Positions 18,198 to 27,753 of a stretch of DNA of 64,000 bases are shown in pieces (the stretch's first letter is position 1; each line of letters opens with the position of its first letter). The notes under the pieces were generated by a model, which saw nothing but the letters and a program-made list of their open reading frames with translations, had not been told where the DNA came from and did not search any database. Source of the stretch: Streptomyces sp. NRRL F-5123 (GTDB taxonomy: Bacteria; Actinomycetota; Actinomycetes; Streptomycetales; Streptomycetaceae); contig NZ_JOHY01000007.1 of the NCBI RefSeq assembly GCF_000721495.1, forward strand, positions 124,001-188,000, in the 5' to 3' direction. The position numbers were made by a program, and so were the translations under genes.

Positions 18198-19115
18198 CTA
18201 CGGGGAGGCCGCCGGCACGGGCCAGGTGTCGGGGCCGTCCGGGTCGTCCAGCCAGATCCACTGGCGGCTCCCCTCGACGCTCAGCCCGAACCGGGTGCGC
18301 GACGGGCTCCGGTCCAGCAGTGACGGCTCGCCCCCCACCGCGTCCGGCGGGATGCCCGCGCCCGCGCCGCGCAGTGGCACGAAATAGGCGGGCGTCGGCA
18401 GGAAGCGGCCCTCGGCCCGCTCCGGGCCCCGCACGGTGAGCAGCACGAGCCCGGACGCGAGCGGCGCGAGGATGCGCGCCCCTGGACGGCACTGCGCGAT
18501 CCAGGCGGGCGGCACGGACGGCAGCTCGCACGTCGCCATGACCCGGTCGTACGGCGCGCCCGGTGGGTACCCGAAGGCCCCGTCGCCGGTGACGACCGTG
18601 ACGGCGAGCGCCTCGGGGGTGCCGTACGCCGCGAGGTGCGCACGGGCCGCGGCGGTGATCGCCTCCTCCAGGTCCACGGTCGTGACCGCGCCCGTGCCGC
18701 CGAGGCGGTGCGCGATCAGCGCCGCGTTGTAGCCGGTGCCCGCGCCGATCTCCAGCACCCGGTGGCCCTCCCGGACGTCCAGCGCCTCGCACATCAGCGC
18801 CATCAGCGACGGCTGGCTGCTGGAGGAGACCAGCTCGCCGCCGCGGGCGACGTGGGTGGCGATCGGCTGGTCGGCGTAGGCGCCGCTCAGCCAGCGCAGC
18901 CGGCGCCGCGGGTCGGGGTCGTCGGCGGCGTACCGCGCGTCCTCGCCCGCGCCGCGGTGGTACTCGGGCACGAACAGATGGCGCGGCACCTCGTCGAAGG
19001 CGGCCCGCCACGCGCGGTCGGTGAGCCCACCGCCTGCGACGATGCGGCGCACCATGCGGTGCCGCAGCGCGGCCGCCGCGACCCGCATCCGCTGGTCCTG
19101 CCCCGACCCGGCCAT
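18198..19115 (-). CDS. Protein-L-isoaspartate O-methyltransferase-like enzyme
   Basis: This 305-residue S-adenosylmethionine-dependent methyltransferase has the SAM loop HRVLEIGAGTGYNAALI (near residue 115) and the PCMT-type start VPRHLFVPEYHRG. ATG 19115 is used because longer frames would run into the divergent haemoglobin gene at 19189. PCMT-type enzymes repair isoaspartate or act in peptide modification. Beyond the SAM domain there is an about 90-residue C-terminal extension common in actinomycete versions. The substrate is not clear. Confidence 0.82.
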   Translation of the reverse strand: MAGSGQDQRMRVAAAALRHRMVRRIVAGGGLTDRAWRAAFDEVPRHLFVPEYHRGAGEDARYAADDPDPRRRLRWLSGAYADQPIATHVARGGELVSSSSQPSLMALMCEALDVREGHRVLEIGAGTGYNAALIAHRLGGTGAVTTVDLEEAITAAARAHLAAYGTPEALAVTVVTGDGAFGYPPGAPYDRVMATCELPSVPPAWIAQCRPGARILAPLASGLVLLTVRGPERAEGRFLPTPAYFVPLRGAGAGIPPDAVGGEPSLLDRSPSRTRFGLSVEGSRQWIWLDDPDGPDTWPVPAASP

Positions 19116-19188
19116 GCCTCCATCGTGCTCCCCCGGCGGAGGTCCTACGACCCGGGTCCCGGTCCGCGCGGTCTGAGAAAATGGTGGT

Positions 19189-19593
19189 GTGACCGACATC
19201 CCGCAGGGCAGCGCAGCGCAGCAGACGTTCTACGAGCAGATCGGCGGCGAGGACACCTTCCGCCGTCTGGTCCACCGCTTCTACCAGGGCGTCGCGGACG
19301 ACCCCGAGCTGCGGGCGATGTACCCGGAGGAGGACCTGGGCCCGGCCGAGGAGCGGCTGCGGCTGTTCCTGATGCAGTACTGGGGCGGCCCCCGCACCTA
19401 CAGCGACGAGCGCGGCCACCCGCGGCTGCGGATGCGCCACGCGCCCTTCCGCGTCGACCGCGCCGCGCACGACGCGTGGCTGCGGCACATGCGGGCGGCG
19501 GTCGACGACCTCGCGCTGGCGCCCGAGCACGAGAAGCAGCTGTGGGACTACCTGCTGTACGCGGCGGCCTCGATGGTGAACACCCCCGGCTGA
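19189..19593 (+). CDS. glbO: Group II truncated haemoglobin
   Basis: This 134-residue haem protein has the full short globin fold: [20 protein letters not shown] at the start, MYPEEDL with the distal-side Tyr, RMRHAPF with the proximal His, and AWLRHM with the Trp that is conserved in group II. Length and motifs match GlbO of actinomycetes, which binds O2 and NO. GTG 19189 is used; the gene is divergent from the methyltransferase across 73 bases. Its own ribosome binding site is weak. Confidence 0.92.
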   Translation: MTDIPQGSAAQQTFYEQIGGEDTFRRLVHRFYQGVADDPELRAMYPEEDLGPAEERLRLFLMQYWGGPRTYSDERGHPRLRMRHAPFRVDRAAHDAWLRHMRAAVDDLALAPEHEKQLWDYLLYAAASMVNTPG

Positions 19594-19862
19594 CCCGCCG
19601 CACGGGCTGCCGGGCCGTCCGGCGGCCCCGGCGGTGGCGGTTTCCGGACGTCCGGTCCGATGCGGCGCCGACCCGGTTGCGGCGCGCCGGCGTTCCGGTG
19701 GGGTGCCGTCCGGAGCTCCGGACGGGTACGGCGGAGGTGGCGTCGGCCATTTCGCGCCCGTTCAGCGGACGGTCACGATCGCATTCCGACAATCCCCGAC
19801 ATGTTTCGCCGGACCCTCACCAATTGAGAACATCCCGTCAGCAACAGGACGGGGGCTCTCGC

Positions 19863-22800
19863 GTGACCGGATTCGTACTGCTGCGCGTCCGCGCGCACCG
19901 GTTGCTGCTGTCGGCCGCCCTGCTGACCGTACTGCTGACCACGTGCGTGCTGGCCGCGCTCGCCGCGTACACCGGTGCGATAGGCGACGCCGCGGTCCGC
20001 CGCACCCTCGAGCACCAGGCCGCCGACCGGTCCACGTACAACGCCAAGGCCTCGCTGACCGGCAAGGACGACGAGGGCACAGCCGCCCTCGACCGCGCCG
20101 TACGCCGGCAGCTGGGCGGCGCCTTCGACGGGCTCCCCACGACCGTCGCCGCCAGCACCCGCTCCGGCCCCTACGCGCTGCCCCCGGCCCTGCGCCCCGT
20201 CGGCACCCCCAAGAGCTCCGACCCCGACCTGACGCTGCTGGCGACCTTCGACCGCGCGAAGCTCGCACTCGTCGGCGGGAAGTGGCCGGCCCCCGCCGCC
20301 AAGGGCTCCCCCGGCGTCGAGGTCGCGGTCCCCGAGGCGGTCGCGCGGACCCTGCACCTCGCCGCGGGGCGGCAGCTCACCCTCGTCAACCGGCTCGGCG
20401 GGCCGCCGCTGCACGTCACCGTCACCGGCGTCTACCGCCCCGCCGAACCCGGCTCGCCCTACTGGCAGCTCGACCCGCTCGCCGGGCGCGGCGTCCACAC
20501 CCTGGCCTTCACCACCTACGGGCCGCTGCTCGCCGACCCCGGCACCTTCGCCTCCGGGCGGGTCGCCGCCGACGAGATGTCCTGGCAGGCCACCGCGGAC
20601 TTCAGCGACGCCGGGGCAGGCCGTATCGACGCGCTGGAAGCCTCCGTCAAGGACACCACCGCCGCGCTCGGCGCCGACGAGGCCACCGGCGCCGCGCAGA
20701 CCACCAGCGCGCTGCCCGGCCTGGTCGACGGGCTGCGCCGCAGCCTGCTCGTCACCCGCTCCACGCTGCTCATCGGCGCCCTCCAGCTGGTCATCCTCGC
20801 CGCCTTCGCGCTGCTGCTGGTCGCCCAGCTGCTCGCCGAGGAGCGCGCCGGCGAGACCGCGCTGCTGCGCGCCCGCGGCGGCTCGCGCGGCCGGGTCGCC
20901 CGGCTCGCCGCCGGGGAGGCACTGCTGCTCGCGGTGCCCGCCGCTGTCGCCGCCCCGCTGCTCGCCGGCCCCCTCACCCGGCTGCTGGCCGGGACGGGCG
21001 CGATGGCCCGCACCGGGGTCACCCTCGGCGGCACGGGCGCGGCGGGCGCCTGGCTGGTAGCCGGGGCCGCCGCGCTGGCCTGCGCCTTCGCCGTCGTGCT
21101 GCCCGCGCTGCGGACCGCCCCGGGGGCCCGTGCCGGGCGCCGCGGGGGCCTGCCGGGAATGCTCCAGGCGGGTGCGGACGTGGCGCTGCTCGCCGTCGCG
21201 GGCGTCGCGTACTGGCAGCTGCAGCGCCGCGCCTCCGGCGGCGGGGCGCTGAGCGCCGACCGCTCCGGCGGGCTCGGCATCGACCCCGTGCTGGTCGCCG
21301 CCCCCGCGCTGTGCCTGCTGGCCGGCACCGTGCTGGTGCTGCGGCTGCTGCCGCTGCTCGCCCGGCTCGGCGAGCGGCGTGCCGCGCGCGGCCGCAGCCT
21401 GTCGCTCGCGCTGGCCGGCTGGCAGCTCTCCCGCCGGCCGCAGCGCGGCGCCGGGGTGGCGCTGCTGCTCGTGCTGGCCGTGGCGATGGGCATGTTCGCG
21501 ATCGGGCAGGGCGCGAGCTGGGACCGCTCGCAGCGCGACCAGGCCGACTACGCCGTGGGCGCCGACCTGCGGGTGACCGGCATGACCACACCGCCCTTCG
21601 GCCAGGCGGGCATCTTCTCGGCCGTGCCCGGCCTCACCGCCGCCGCGCCCGCCGCCCGCGAGACCCTGGTCCTGCCCGACGGCGGGACCACCAGTGCGCT
21701 GCTGATAAACACCCGCAAGGCCGCGCAGGCCCTCCGGCTGCGCTCCGACCTGGCCGGCGGCCGCCCGCTGCCCGAGCTGCTCGCCCCGCTGCGCTCCACC
21801 CCGGAGACCCAGGGCCTGGTCCTCGACGCCACCGTCCGGCAGGTGGACTTCCAGGCCACTCTGGCGGCCACCGACCGCGGTGGAAAACCCGCGGGCAGCC
21901 CCGACCGGCCGGACCGCGTCAGCGCGGTGCTGGTGGACGACGAGGGCGTCCCGTACGACTTCGCGCTCGGCGACCTGCCGCCGGACGGCCGCCCGCACAC
22001 CCTCACGCTCGACCTCGCCCTCGCCGCCGGGAAGGGCGCCCCCGCGGGGCCGCTGCGGCTGGAGCGCCTGGAGGCGTCCTTCGCGGTGCCGGAGTCCGCC
22101 GAGGACCACGTCCTCACCCTCGCCTCGGCCCGGACGGTCCTCGCCGACGGCACACAGGCGCCGCTGGGAACCCTGGCGGGCACGCCGTGGAAGGCCACCG
22201 CCGCCTACGACGACGACTCGATCGCGGCCAACCCGGACATCGAGTCGCCCACCGCCGGGGCCCCGAACACGAGCGGCCCCGCCCTGATGACCCTCCGCTA
22301 CCACACCGGCTCCTTCCCCGGGAACACCTACTTGCAGACCCCCGCGACCGTGCGCGTCCGGGCCCCCGCACCCGTGCCGCCGCCGCTGTCGGGGGTGGCC
22401 ACCGACGCGTACCTGAGCGCGGTCGGCGCGAAGGCCGGCGACACGATCCAGGTGCAGATCGGCAACGTGACCACGCCCGTCAAGATCACCGCGGCGGTGC
22501 GCGCGCTGCCCGGAACCGACCAGACCGGCGCCACCAGCGGGCTGCTGCTGGACCTGCGGGGCGTCAACAAGGTGCTGTCGGCCAAGGACGCGCTGCCCGT
22601 CCAGCCCACCGAGTGGTGGCTGGCCACCCGCCCCGGCGCCACGTCCCGCGCCGCGGCGGCGCTGCGCGCGCGCGACGACGTCGACACCGTCCTGGACCGC
22701 ACCGAGTCCGCGGCCGGACTGCGGGCCGACCCGCTCGGCGCCGGCCCGCAGTCCGCGCTGCCCGCCGCGGTGGTCGCCGCCGCGGTGCTGGCCGCGGTGG

Positions 22801-23165
22801 GCTTCGCCGTGGGCGCGGCGGGGGCGGCGCGGGAGCGGCGCGGTGAATTCGCGGTGCTGCGGGCGCTGGGCGCGCCGCGCCGCCAGCTGGCCCGCATGCT
22901 CGCCGCCGAGCAGGCGCTGCTGGTGCTGGTGTCGCTCGTGGTGGGCGTGGCGCTGGGCGCGTTCCTGACCCGGCTGATCACGCCGCTGATCGTGCTCACG
23001 GGCCAGGCCGCGCGCCCGGTTCCGCCGCTGATCGTGCAACTCCCGGTGGGCCGGCTCGCCGAGCTGCTCGCCATGCTGCTGGCCGCCCCGATCGCCGTCC
23101 TGGCCGTCACGGCGGTACGCCGCGGCGACCCGGCGACCGCCCTGCGACACCAGGTGGAGGACTGA
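19863..23165 (+). CDS. FtsX-type ABC transporter permease (large)
   Basis: This 1100-residue membrane protein starts at GTG 19863; the frame is open far upstream but without coding character. An N-terminal helix (about residues 10-35) precedes a large extracytoplasmic domain. Three helices follow at about 300-420, with LLRARGGSRGRVARLAAGEALL, a typical FtsX-loop sequence. A second extracytoplasmic domain comes next, and a final FtsX block at about 965-1090 contains EFAVLRALGAPRRQLARMLAAEQ. FtsX/MacB-type permeases move lipids or peptides or transmit force across the membrane rather than import solutes. It pairs with the next permease and ATPase. Confidence 0.85.
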   Translation: MTGFVLLRVRAHRLLLSAALLTVLLTTCVLAALAAYTGAIGDAAVRRTLEHQAADRSTYNAKASLTGKDDEGTAALDRAVRRQLGGAFDGLPTTVAASTRSGPYALPPALRPVGTPKSSDPDLTLLATFDRAKLALVGGKWPAPAAKGSPGVEVAVPEAVARTLHLAAGRQLTLVNRLGGPPLHVTVTGVYRPAEPGSPYWQLDPLAGRGVHTLAFTTYGPLLADPGTFASGRVAADEMSWQATADFSDAGAGRIDALEASVKDTTAALGADEATGAAQTTSALPGLVDGLRRSLLVTRSTLLIGALQLVILAAFALLLVAQLLAEERAGETALLRARGGSRGRVARLAAGEALLLAVPAAVAAPLLAGPLTRLLAGTGAMARTGVTLGGTGAAGAWLVAGAAALACAFAVVLPALRTAPGARAGRRGGLPGMLQAGADVALLAVAGVAYWQLQRRASGGGALSADRSGGLGIDPVLVAAPALCLLAGTVLVLRLLPLLARLGERRAARGRSLSLALAGWQLSRRPQRGAGVALLLVLAVAMGMFAIGQGASWDRSQRDQADYAVGADLRVTGMTTPPFGQAGIFSAVPGLTAAAPAARETLVLPDGGTTSALLINTRKAAQALRLRSDLAGGRPLPELLAPLRSTPETQGLVLDATVRQVDFQATLAATDRGGKPAGSPDRPDRVSAVLVDDEGVPYDFALGDLPPDGRPHTLTLDLALAAGKGAPAGPLRLERLEASFAVPESAEDHVLTLASARTVLADGTQAPLGTLAGTPWKATAAYDDDSIAANPDIESPTAGAPNTSGPALMTLRYHTGSFPGNTYLQTPATVRVRAPAPVPPPLSGVATDAYLSAVGAKAGDTIQVQIGNVTTPVKITAAVRALPGTDQTGATSGLLLDLRGVNKVLSAKDALPVQPTEWWLATRPGATSRAAAALRARDDVDTVLDRTESAAGLRADPLGAGPQSALPAAVVAAAVLAAVGFAVGAAGAARERRGEFAVLRALGAPRRQLARMLAAEQALLVLVSLVVGVALGAFLTRLITPLIVLTGQAARPVPPLIVQLPVGRLAELLAMLLAAPIAVLAVTAVRRGDPATALRHQVED

Positions 23166-23166
23166 C

Positions 23167-26100
23167 ATGCCGACGCCTCCTCCCCCGGAGCCCCAGGACC
23201 CGCCCGACCGGCAGGATGCGTCCGGGCCGCGGGACCTGTCCGAGACCCAGGGCTCGCCAGCAGCCGAAGGCACCTCCGCACCCCAGAGCCCCTCCGACAC
23301 CCAGGACCCCTCCAGGACGCAGGATCCCTCCAGCGCCCAGGACCCCTCCGGACAGCCAAACCCCTCCGAGACACACGGCTCGCCACCAACCGAAGCCACC
23401 TCCGCACCCCAGAGCCCCTCCGACACCCAGGACCCCTCCAGGACCTTGCGTTCTTCGGCGATCGACGGCCCGGCAGGGGGCGCGCCCGCGCCGCAGGAAC
23501 CGACCGGGGCGCCGGCTTTTTCGGCGGCCGAAGACCCGTCTCGGTCGCAGGGCGCGTCCCCGGGCCCGGACGTCTCTTCGGGCGCTCCGGACTCACCCGG
23601 CCCTGCCGGCCCCGCCGGCCCCGCGTCCGCGGGCGGGGCACACGCCGGGCGCCTGCCCGGCGCCGGGTCCTGGCTGGTGCTGCGGATGCGTGCCGCGCCC
23701 GGCGGGGCGCTGGCGCTCGCCGCGCTCGTGCTGGTCACGTCCTTCCTGGCCGCCGCCCTGCCGCGGGCCGTCGACCGCTACGAGGACAGCGCGCTGCGGC
23801 ACGCCGTCGCGAACGCCGCGCCGCGCGATCACGGCATCTCGCTCGCCGAGGACTACGGCACGTCCGAGGACGCGCTCGGCAATCCGCTCGCCCCCTCGTC
23901 CCTGGACGCCGTGGAGAAGTCCTTCCGCGCGCTGCTGCAGCCGCCGCTGCGGCTGCAGCCCGGCGGCGCGGTGCAGGGCGTGCGCTCCGGCGCGGAGGCC
24001 GAGGTCCCCGACCCCGAACTGCCGCGCACCTCCGAGCACGCGCCGGGCGCCGACCTGGTCGCCCAGGCCGGCCTGGCCGAGCACTCCAGGGTCGTGGCCG
24101 GCCGACTGCCCGCTCCGACCCCCGGCAAGCCGGCGCTCTCGCTGGAGGGCGCGGTCACCGAGAGGACCGCGCAGGTGCTGCACCTGAAGGTCGGCCAGAC
24201 CATCCATCTGATGAAGTTCGGCGCGACACCGCTGTCCGTGCGCATCAGCGGCATCCTCGCCCCGCGCGACCCGAGTTCCGGCTTCTGGACGACGGACGAC
24301 GACCTGCTCGCGCCGCTCGTCAGCTTCCCGCCGCACGCGATGATCGACCCGCCGAAGACTTACTGGCACTTCACCGTGCTCATCGACGGCACCGCCGCGC
24401 AGTCCATCCCACTGCTCGGCACCGGCGCCTCCCTCTACTGGCACCACCCGCTCGACACCGCGCGGCTCACCGCGCACGACGTGCCCGCGCTCCGCGACGA
24501 GCTGGCCTCCCTCGGCAACGGGCCGCTCGCCACCCGGCTCGCGGCCGACACCGGCTCCTCCTCGCTGCACGCGGTCGCCGGGATCGGCGGGGTGCTCGCC
24601 GCCTACGACGCCGACCGGACCGCCGCGCACCCGCTCGTCCTCATCGCGGCCGTCGGCGTGGGCACCACCGCGCTGGCCGTGCTGCTGATGGCCGCCGGGC
24701 TCGCCGCCGACCGCAGGCGGCGCGAGATCGCCCTGCTGCGTTCGCGGGGCGGCTCGCTGCGCGGCATCTTCGGCCGGCTCGCGGGCGAGACGTGCGCCGC
24801 CGCGCTGCCCGCCGGGGCCCTCGGCACCACGCTGGCCCTGCTGCTCCTGCCGACCGGGCGGTACGGGGACGCGCTGGCGCTGGGCGCGCTCGTGACCGCG
24901 GCCGGCGTGCTCGCGCTGCCGCTGCGGGCGACCCTGGCCGTACGCCGGCCGCGCCCGGCCGAGCGCGAGGACCTCGTGGCGCACCGCCCCTCGCGGCGGC
25001 GGCTCGTGCTGGAGCTGACGGTGGCGCTGCTGGTGGCCGGAGCGGTGGCGACATTGCGGCGGCGCGGCTCCGCGGACGGCTCGGACCCGTACCTGGCGGC
25101 CGCGCCGGTGCTGGTGGCGGTGGCCGCGGCGCTGGTGCTGCTGCGCGTCTACCCGCTGCCGCTGCGCCGGCTCGCCCGGCCCGCCGCCCGGCTGCGCGGG
25201 GCGGTCACGCATCTGGGGCTCGCACGGGCCGGGCGGGCGCCCAGCGGGGGGCAGCTGCCGCTGGTGGCCATGCTGGTCGCGCTGACGGTGGCGTCCTTCG
25301 GCGGGTCGGTGCTCGCCGGGATCGCCCACGGGCGGGACCGCGCGGCGGCGGTCGCCGTCGGGGCCGACGCCCGGGTGGACTCGCTCTTCCCACTGGACGC
25401 CGCGCTGCCGGCCAAGGTCCGCAAGGTGCCGGGCATCGGCGACGTGGCCGCCGTACGGGTCGAGCCGCACGCCGCCAACCAGGACGTCCCGCTGAACTAC
25501 GAACTGCTCGTGGTCGACGACCCGGCCGCGTACGCCCGCATCACCCGTTCCGCGGGCCTGCCGGACCTCCCACCGGACGCGTTCGGCTCGGGCTCCGCCG
25601 CGGGTGCGCACGGGCCGCTGCCCGCCGTCGTCTCACCGAAGATCGCGGAGCTGCTGGGCGACCGCACCACGCCCGTCCCCACCGACGCGGGCAACTGCGA
25701 CATCCGCCCGGTGGCGGCCTTGTCCGCCACCCCGGCCGCCACCTCCGGCGACTTCGTCATCATCTCCGCGGCGCAACTGCACGCCCAGCACCCACAACTC
25801 GGCGCGCTCCCGCAGTACGGCGGGCCGACGATGCTGCTCGCCGCCCAGGCGCCCGGGCAGCACATCGACACCGCCGCGCTGCGCGACGCCGCCGCTCACA
25901 CCGGGCCCAACGCCGCGACGGTGCTGCTGCGCTCCGAGCAGCGCGCCGCGCTGGCCGACACGCCGCTCCAGCACGGCGCGCGCACCCTCTACCTGTCCGC
26001 CGTCGCAGCCGGGGCCGGCTACAGCGCGCTGGCGCTGCTGCTGTCCCTGATGGCCGCGGCGCCCGGGCGCACCGCGCTGCTGGCCCGGCTGCGCACCATG

Positions 26101-26439
26101 GGGCTGACGCGCCGGCAGTCCCGGCGGCTGGTGCTGCTGGAGATGCTGCCGCAGGTGGTGCTCGCCGCCGGCGGCGGTGCGCTGGTGGGCCTCGCCGCGA
26201 TACCGCTGCTCCGGCCCGGGGTCGACCTGGGCACCCTGGCCTTCGGCAGCGGTGCGGGCAAGGCCTCGGTGGTGCCGCCGCCCGCCCTCGCGGTGACCCT
26301 GCGCGCGGACCCCTGGTCGCTGGCCGTACCCTCCGCGGGGCTGCTCCTGCTGGCCTGCGCGGTCCTGCTGGCCCAGGCGTGGGCCAGCACACGACGACAC
26401 GAGAGCACCGAGCTGAGAGCGGGTGACCGGACCATATGA
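23167..26439 (+). CDS. FtsX-type ABC transporter permease with repetitive N-terminus
   Basis: This is a 1090-residue partner permease, starting one base after the stop of the previous gene. Residues 1-160 are a Pro/Ser/Gln/Asp-rich tail with repeated QDPS units and no hydrophobic segment; presumably it is cytoplasmic. The first membrane helix is near 180-200, then an extracytoplasmic domain, a helix cluster at about 490-600 containing ALLRSRGGSLRGIFGRLAGE, a second extracytoplasmic domain, and final helices at about 940-1080. The long disordered N-terminus is unusual for this family and includes a recent DNA duplication (23241-23444). The stop overlaps the ATPase start (ATGA at 26436-26439). 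Confidence 0.84.
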   Translation: MPTPPPPEPQDPPDRQDASGPRDLSETQGSPAAEGTSAPQSPSDTQDPSRTQDPSSAQDPSGQPNPSETHGSPPTEATSAPQSPSDTQDPSRTLRSSAIDGPAGGAPAPQEPTGAPAFSAAEDPSRSQGASPGPDVSSGAPDSPGPAGPAGPASAGGAHAGRLPGAGSWLVLRMRAAPGGALALAALVLVTSFLAAALPRAVDRYEDSALRHAVANAAPRDHGISLAEDYGTSEDALGNPLAPSSLDAVEKSFRALLQPPLRLQPGGAVQGVRSGAEAEVPDPELPRTSEHAPGADLVAQAGLAEHSRVVAGRLPAPTPGKPALSLEGAVTERTAQVLHLKVGQTIHLMKFGATPLSVRISGILAPRDPSSGFWTTDDDLLAPLVSFPPHAMIDPPKTYWHFTVLIDGTAAQSIPLLGTGASLYWHHPLDTARLTAHDVPALRDELASLGNGPLATRLAADTGSSSLHAVAGIGGVLAAYDADRTAAHPLVLIAAVGVGTTALAVLLMAAGLAADRRRREIALLRSRGGSLRGIFGRLAGETCAAALPAGALGTTLALLLLPTGRYGDALALGALVTAAGVLALPLRATLAVRRPRPAEREDLVAHRPSRRRLVLELTVALLVAGAVATLRRRGSADGSDPYLAAAPVLVAVAAALVLLRVYPLPLRRLARPAARLRGAVTHLGLARAGRAPSGGQLPLVAMLVALTVASFGGSVLAGIAHGRDRAAAVAVGADARVDSLFPLDAALPAKVRKVPGIGDVAAVRVEPHAANQDVPLNYELLVVDDPAAYARITRSAGLPDLPPDAFGSGSAAGAHGPLPAVVSPKIAELLGDRTTPVPTDAGNCDIRPVAALSATPAATSGDFVIISAAQLHAQHPQLGALPQYGGPTMLLAAQAPGQHIDTAALRDAAAHTGPNAATVLLRSEQRAALADTPLQHGARTLYLSAVAAGAGYSALALLLSLMAAAPGRTALLARLRTMGLTRRQSRRLVLLEMLPQVVLAAGGGALVGLAAIPLLRPGVDLGTLAFGSGAGKASVVPPPALAVTLRADPWSLAVPSAGLLLLACAVLLAQAWASTRRHESTELRAGDRTI
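23241..23444 (+). repeat. 78-bp in-frame direct repeat inside the permease gene
   Basis: Bases 23241-23318 recur at 23367-23444 with five mismatches; the last 48 bases (23271-23318 and 23397-23444) are identical. The offset of 126 bases is exactly 42 codons, so the reading frame is kept. Between them are smaller copies of the QDPS-coding unit. It lies in the disordered N-terminal tail. Confidence 0.85.
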
Positions 26440-27539
26440 GCGCCGACGACGTGACGGCCGACGCGGCGGGCGCCCCCCGCCGCCCCGACGGCCGGGCCCC
26501 CGCCGGTTCAGGGGACGGCGCCGTGCCGGCCCCCGCCGGGCAGGCCTCCGCGGACCCGTCCGGCGGCGGCACGCCGCCCGCCCCCGCCAGCCTCGCCGAG
26601 CTCGAACGGCTGGCGGCCGAGCGCCGGGACCGGCCCGCGTACGGCAAGGACGCGCTGATCAGCTGCGACCGGCTGGTACGGATCTTCACCGCGGACGGCG
26701 TCGAGGTACAGGCCCTCCAGGGCCTGGACCTGCTGGTCGCCAAGGGCGAGCTGATGGCCCTGGTCGGGGCGTCGGGCAGCGGCAAGTCCACGCTGCTCAA
26801 CATCCTCGCCGGGCTCGACGTCCCCACGGCGGGCGCGGCCTCGGTCGGCGGCTACGACCTGCTCGCCATGGACGCCAAATCCCGGCTGCGCTACCGGCGG
26901 GAGATCGTCGGCTTCATCTGGCAGCAGACCTCGCGCAACCTGCTCCCGTACCTGACCGCCGCGCAGAACGTCATGCTGCCCATGCAGCTCTCCGGCGGCT
27001 CCGGCCTGCGCGGGCGCCGCCGACGCTCCACCCGGGCCGCCGACCTGCTCGGCCTGCTCGGTGTCGCGCACTGCCAGGACCGGCACCCCGCGCATATGTC
27101 CGGCGGCGAGCAGCAGCGCGCCGCCATCGCCGTCGCCCTCGCCAACGACCCGGAGGTCGTGCTGGCCGACGAGCCCACCGGCGAGCTGGACTCCACCACC
27201 GCCGAGCAGGTTTTCGCGTCCTTCCGCACCGCCAACGAGCAGCTGGGCACCACCGTCGTGGTCGTCACCCACGACCAGTCCGTCGCCGACGCCGTCCACC
27301 GCACGGTCGCCATCCGCGACGGCCGCACCGCCTCCGAGGTCGTGCGCCGCACGGAGATCGACGAGCACGGCCGCGAGTCGGTCGTCGCCCGCGAGTACGC
27401 CACCGTCGACCGCGCGGGCCGCCTCCAGCTCCCGCACGACTACACCGAGGCCCTGGCCATCCGCCGCCGCGTCCTGCTGGAACTCCAGCCCGACCACATC
27501 ACCGTCCGCCCCGACGACCACCCCTCCGCCCAGGAATAG
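26436..27539 (+). CDS. MacB/LolD-type ABC transporter ATPase
   Basis: This 367-residue ATPase has an about 70-residue Pro/Ala-rich lead, then the nucleotide-binding domain: Walker A GASGSGKSTLLNILAG (near residue 110), signature MSGGEQQRAAIAVALA, Walker B VVLADEPTGELDS and switch VVTHDQS. This LolD/MacB branch couples to FtsX-type permeases, which are the two preceding genes; the four-base overlap supports a single complex. A C-terminal extension of about 60 residues follows the domain. Confidence 0.88.
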   Translation: MSADDVTADAAGAPRRPDGRAPAGSGDGAVPAPAGQASADPSGGGTPPAPASLAELERLAAERRDRPAYGKDALISCDRLVRIFTADGVEVQALQGLDLLVAKGELMALVGASGSGKSTLLNILAGLDVPTAGAASVGGYDLLAMDAKSRLRYRREIVGFIWQQTSRNLLPYLTAAQNVMLPMQLSGGSGLRGRRRRSTRAADLLGLLGVAHCQDRHPAHMSGGEQQRAAIAVALANDPEVVLADEPTGELDSTTAEQVFASFRTANEQLGTTVVVVTHDQSVADAVHRTVAIRDGRTASEVVRRTEIDEHGRESVVAREYATVDRAGRLQLPHDYTEALAIRRRVLLELQPDHITVRPDDHPSAQE

Positions 27540-27600
27540 CCGCACCCCGCCAGCCGGCGGCCCTCCTGCCCGGGCAGCCCCCCGTTGGGCCTCCCCGCGC

Positions 27601-27691
27601 GGCCTCGTCCCGGGATCGGGGCCCGAGCCGAGCTGTGCCGCAGGCCGAGCGATCGCGGGCAGTGCGGCCTCCTCCCGGGATCGGGCCCGAG
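27601..27691. repeat. Pair of about 26-bp direct repeats between convergent genes
   Basis: GGCCTCGTCCCGGGATCGGG at 27601 continues to 27627 and recurs at 27666-27691 with one substitution and one missing G. The 214-bp gap (27540-27753) between the ATPase gene and the convergent minus-strand gene holds no other feature I can support. The GC-rich copies could help stop transcription from both sides. Confidence 0.5.
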
Positions 27692-27753
27692 GGCGCCCTC
27701 ACCCGCTCCTGCGGCGGTGGCCGCACGTCAGCCCGGGACCTCAGCCGTCAGCC

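Noticed and set aside
16858..19530. Long minus-strand open frame opposite the FHA and methyltransferase genes
   Set aside because: It runs through two well-supported genes in other frames and its product is Arg/Gly-rich noise.
18636..19862. Upstream extension of the permease frame to give a protein of about 1500 residues
   Set aside because: It would run over the haemoglobin and methyltransferase genes. The GTG at 19863 gives the expected N-terminal membrane helix.
19773..23738. Very long open frame (about 1300 codons) on the minus strand opposite the first FtsX permease
   Set aside because: It mirrors the GC-rich codon pattern of the plus-strand gene. The product is low-complexity with no domain, while the plus frame encodes clear FtsX motifs.
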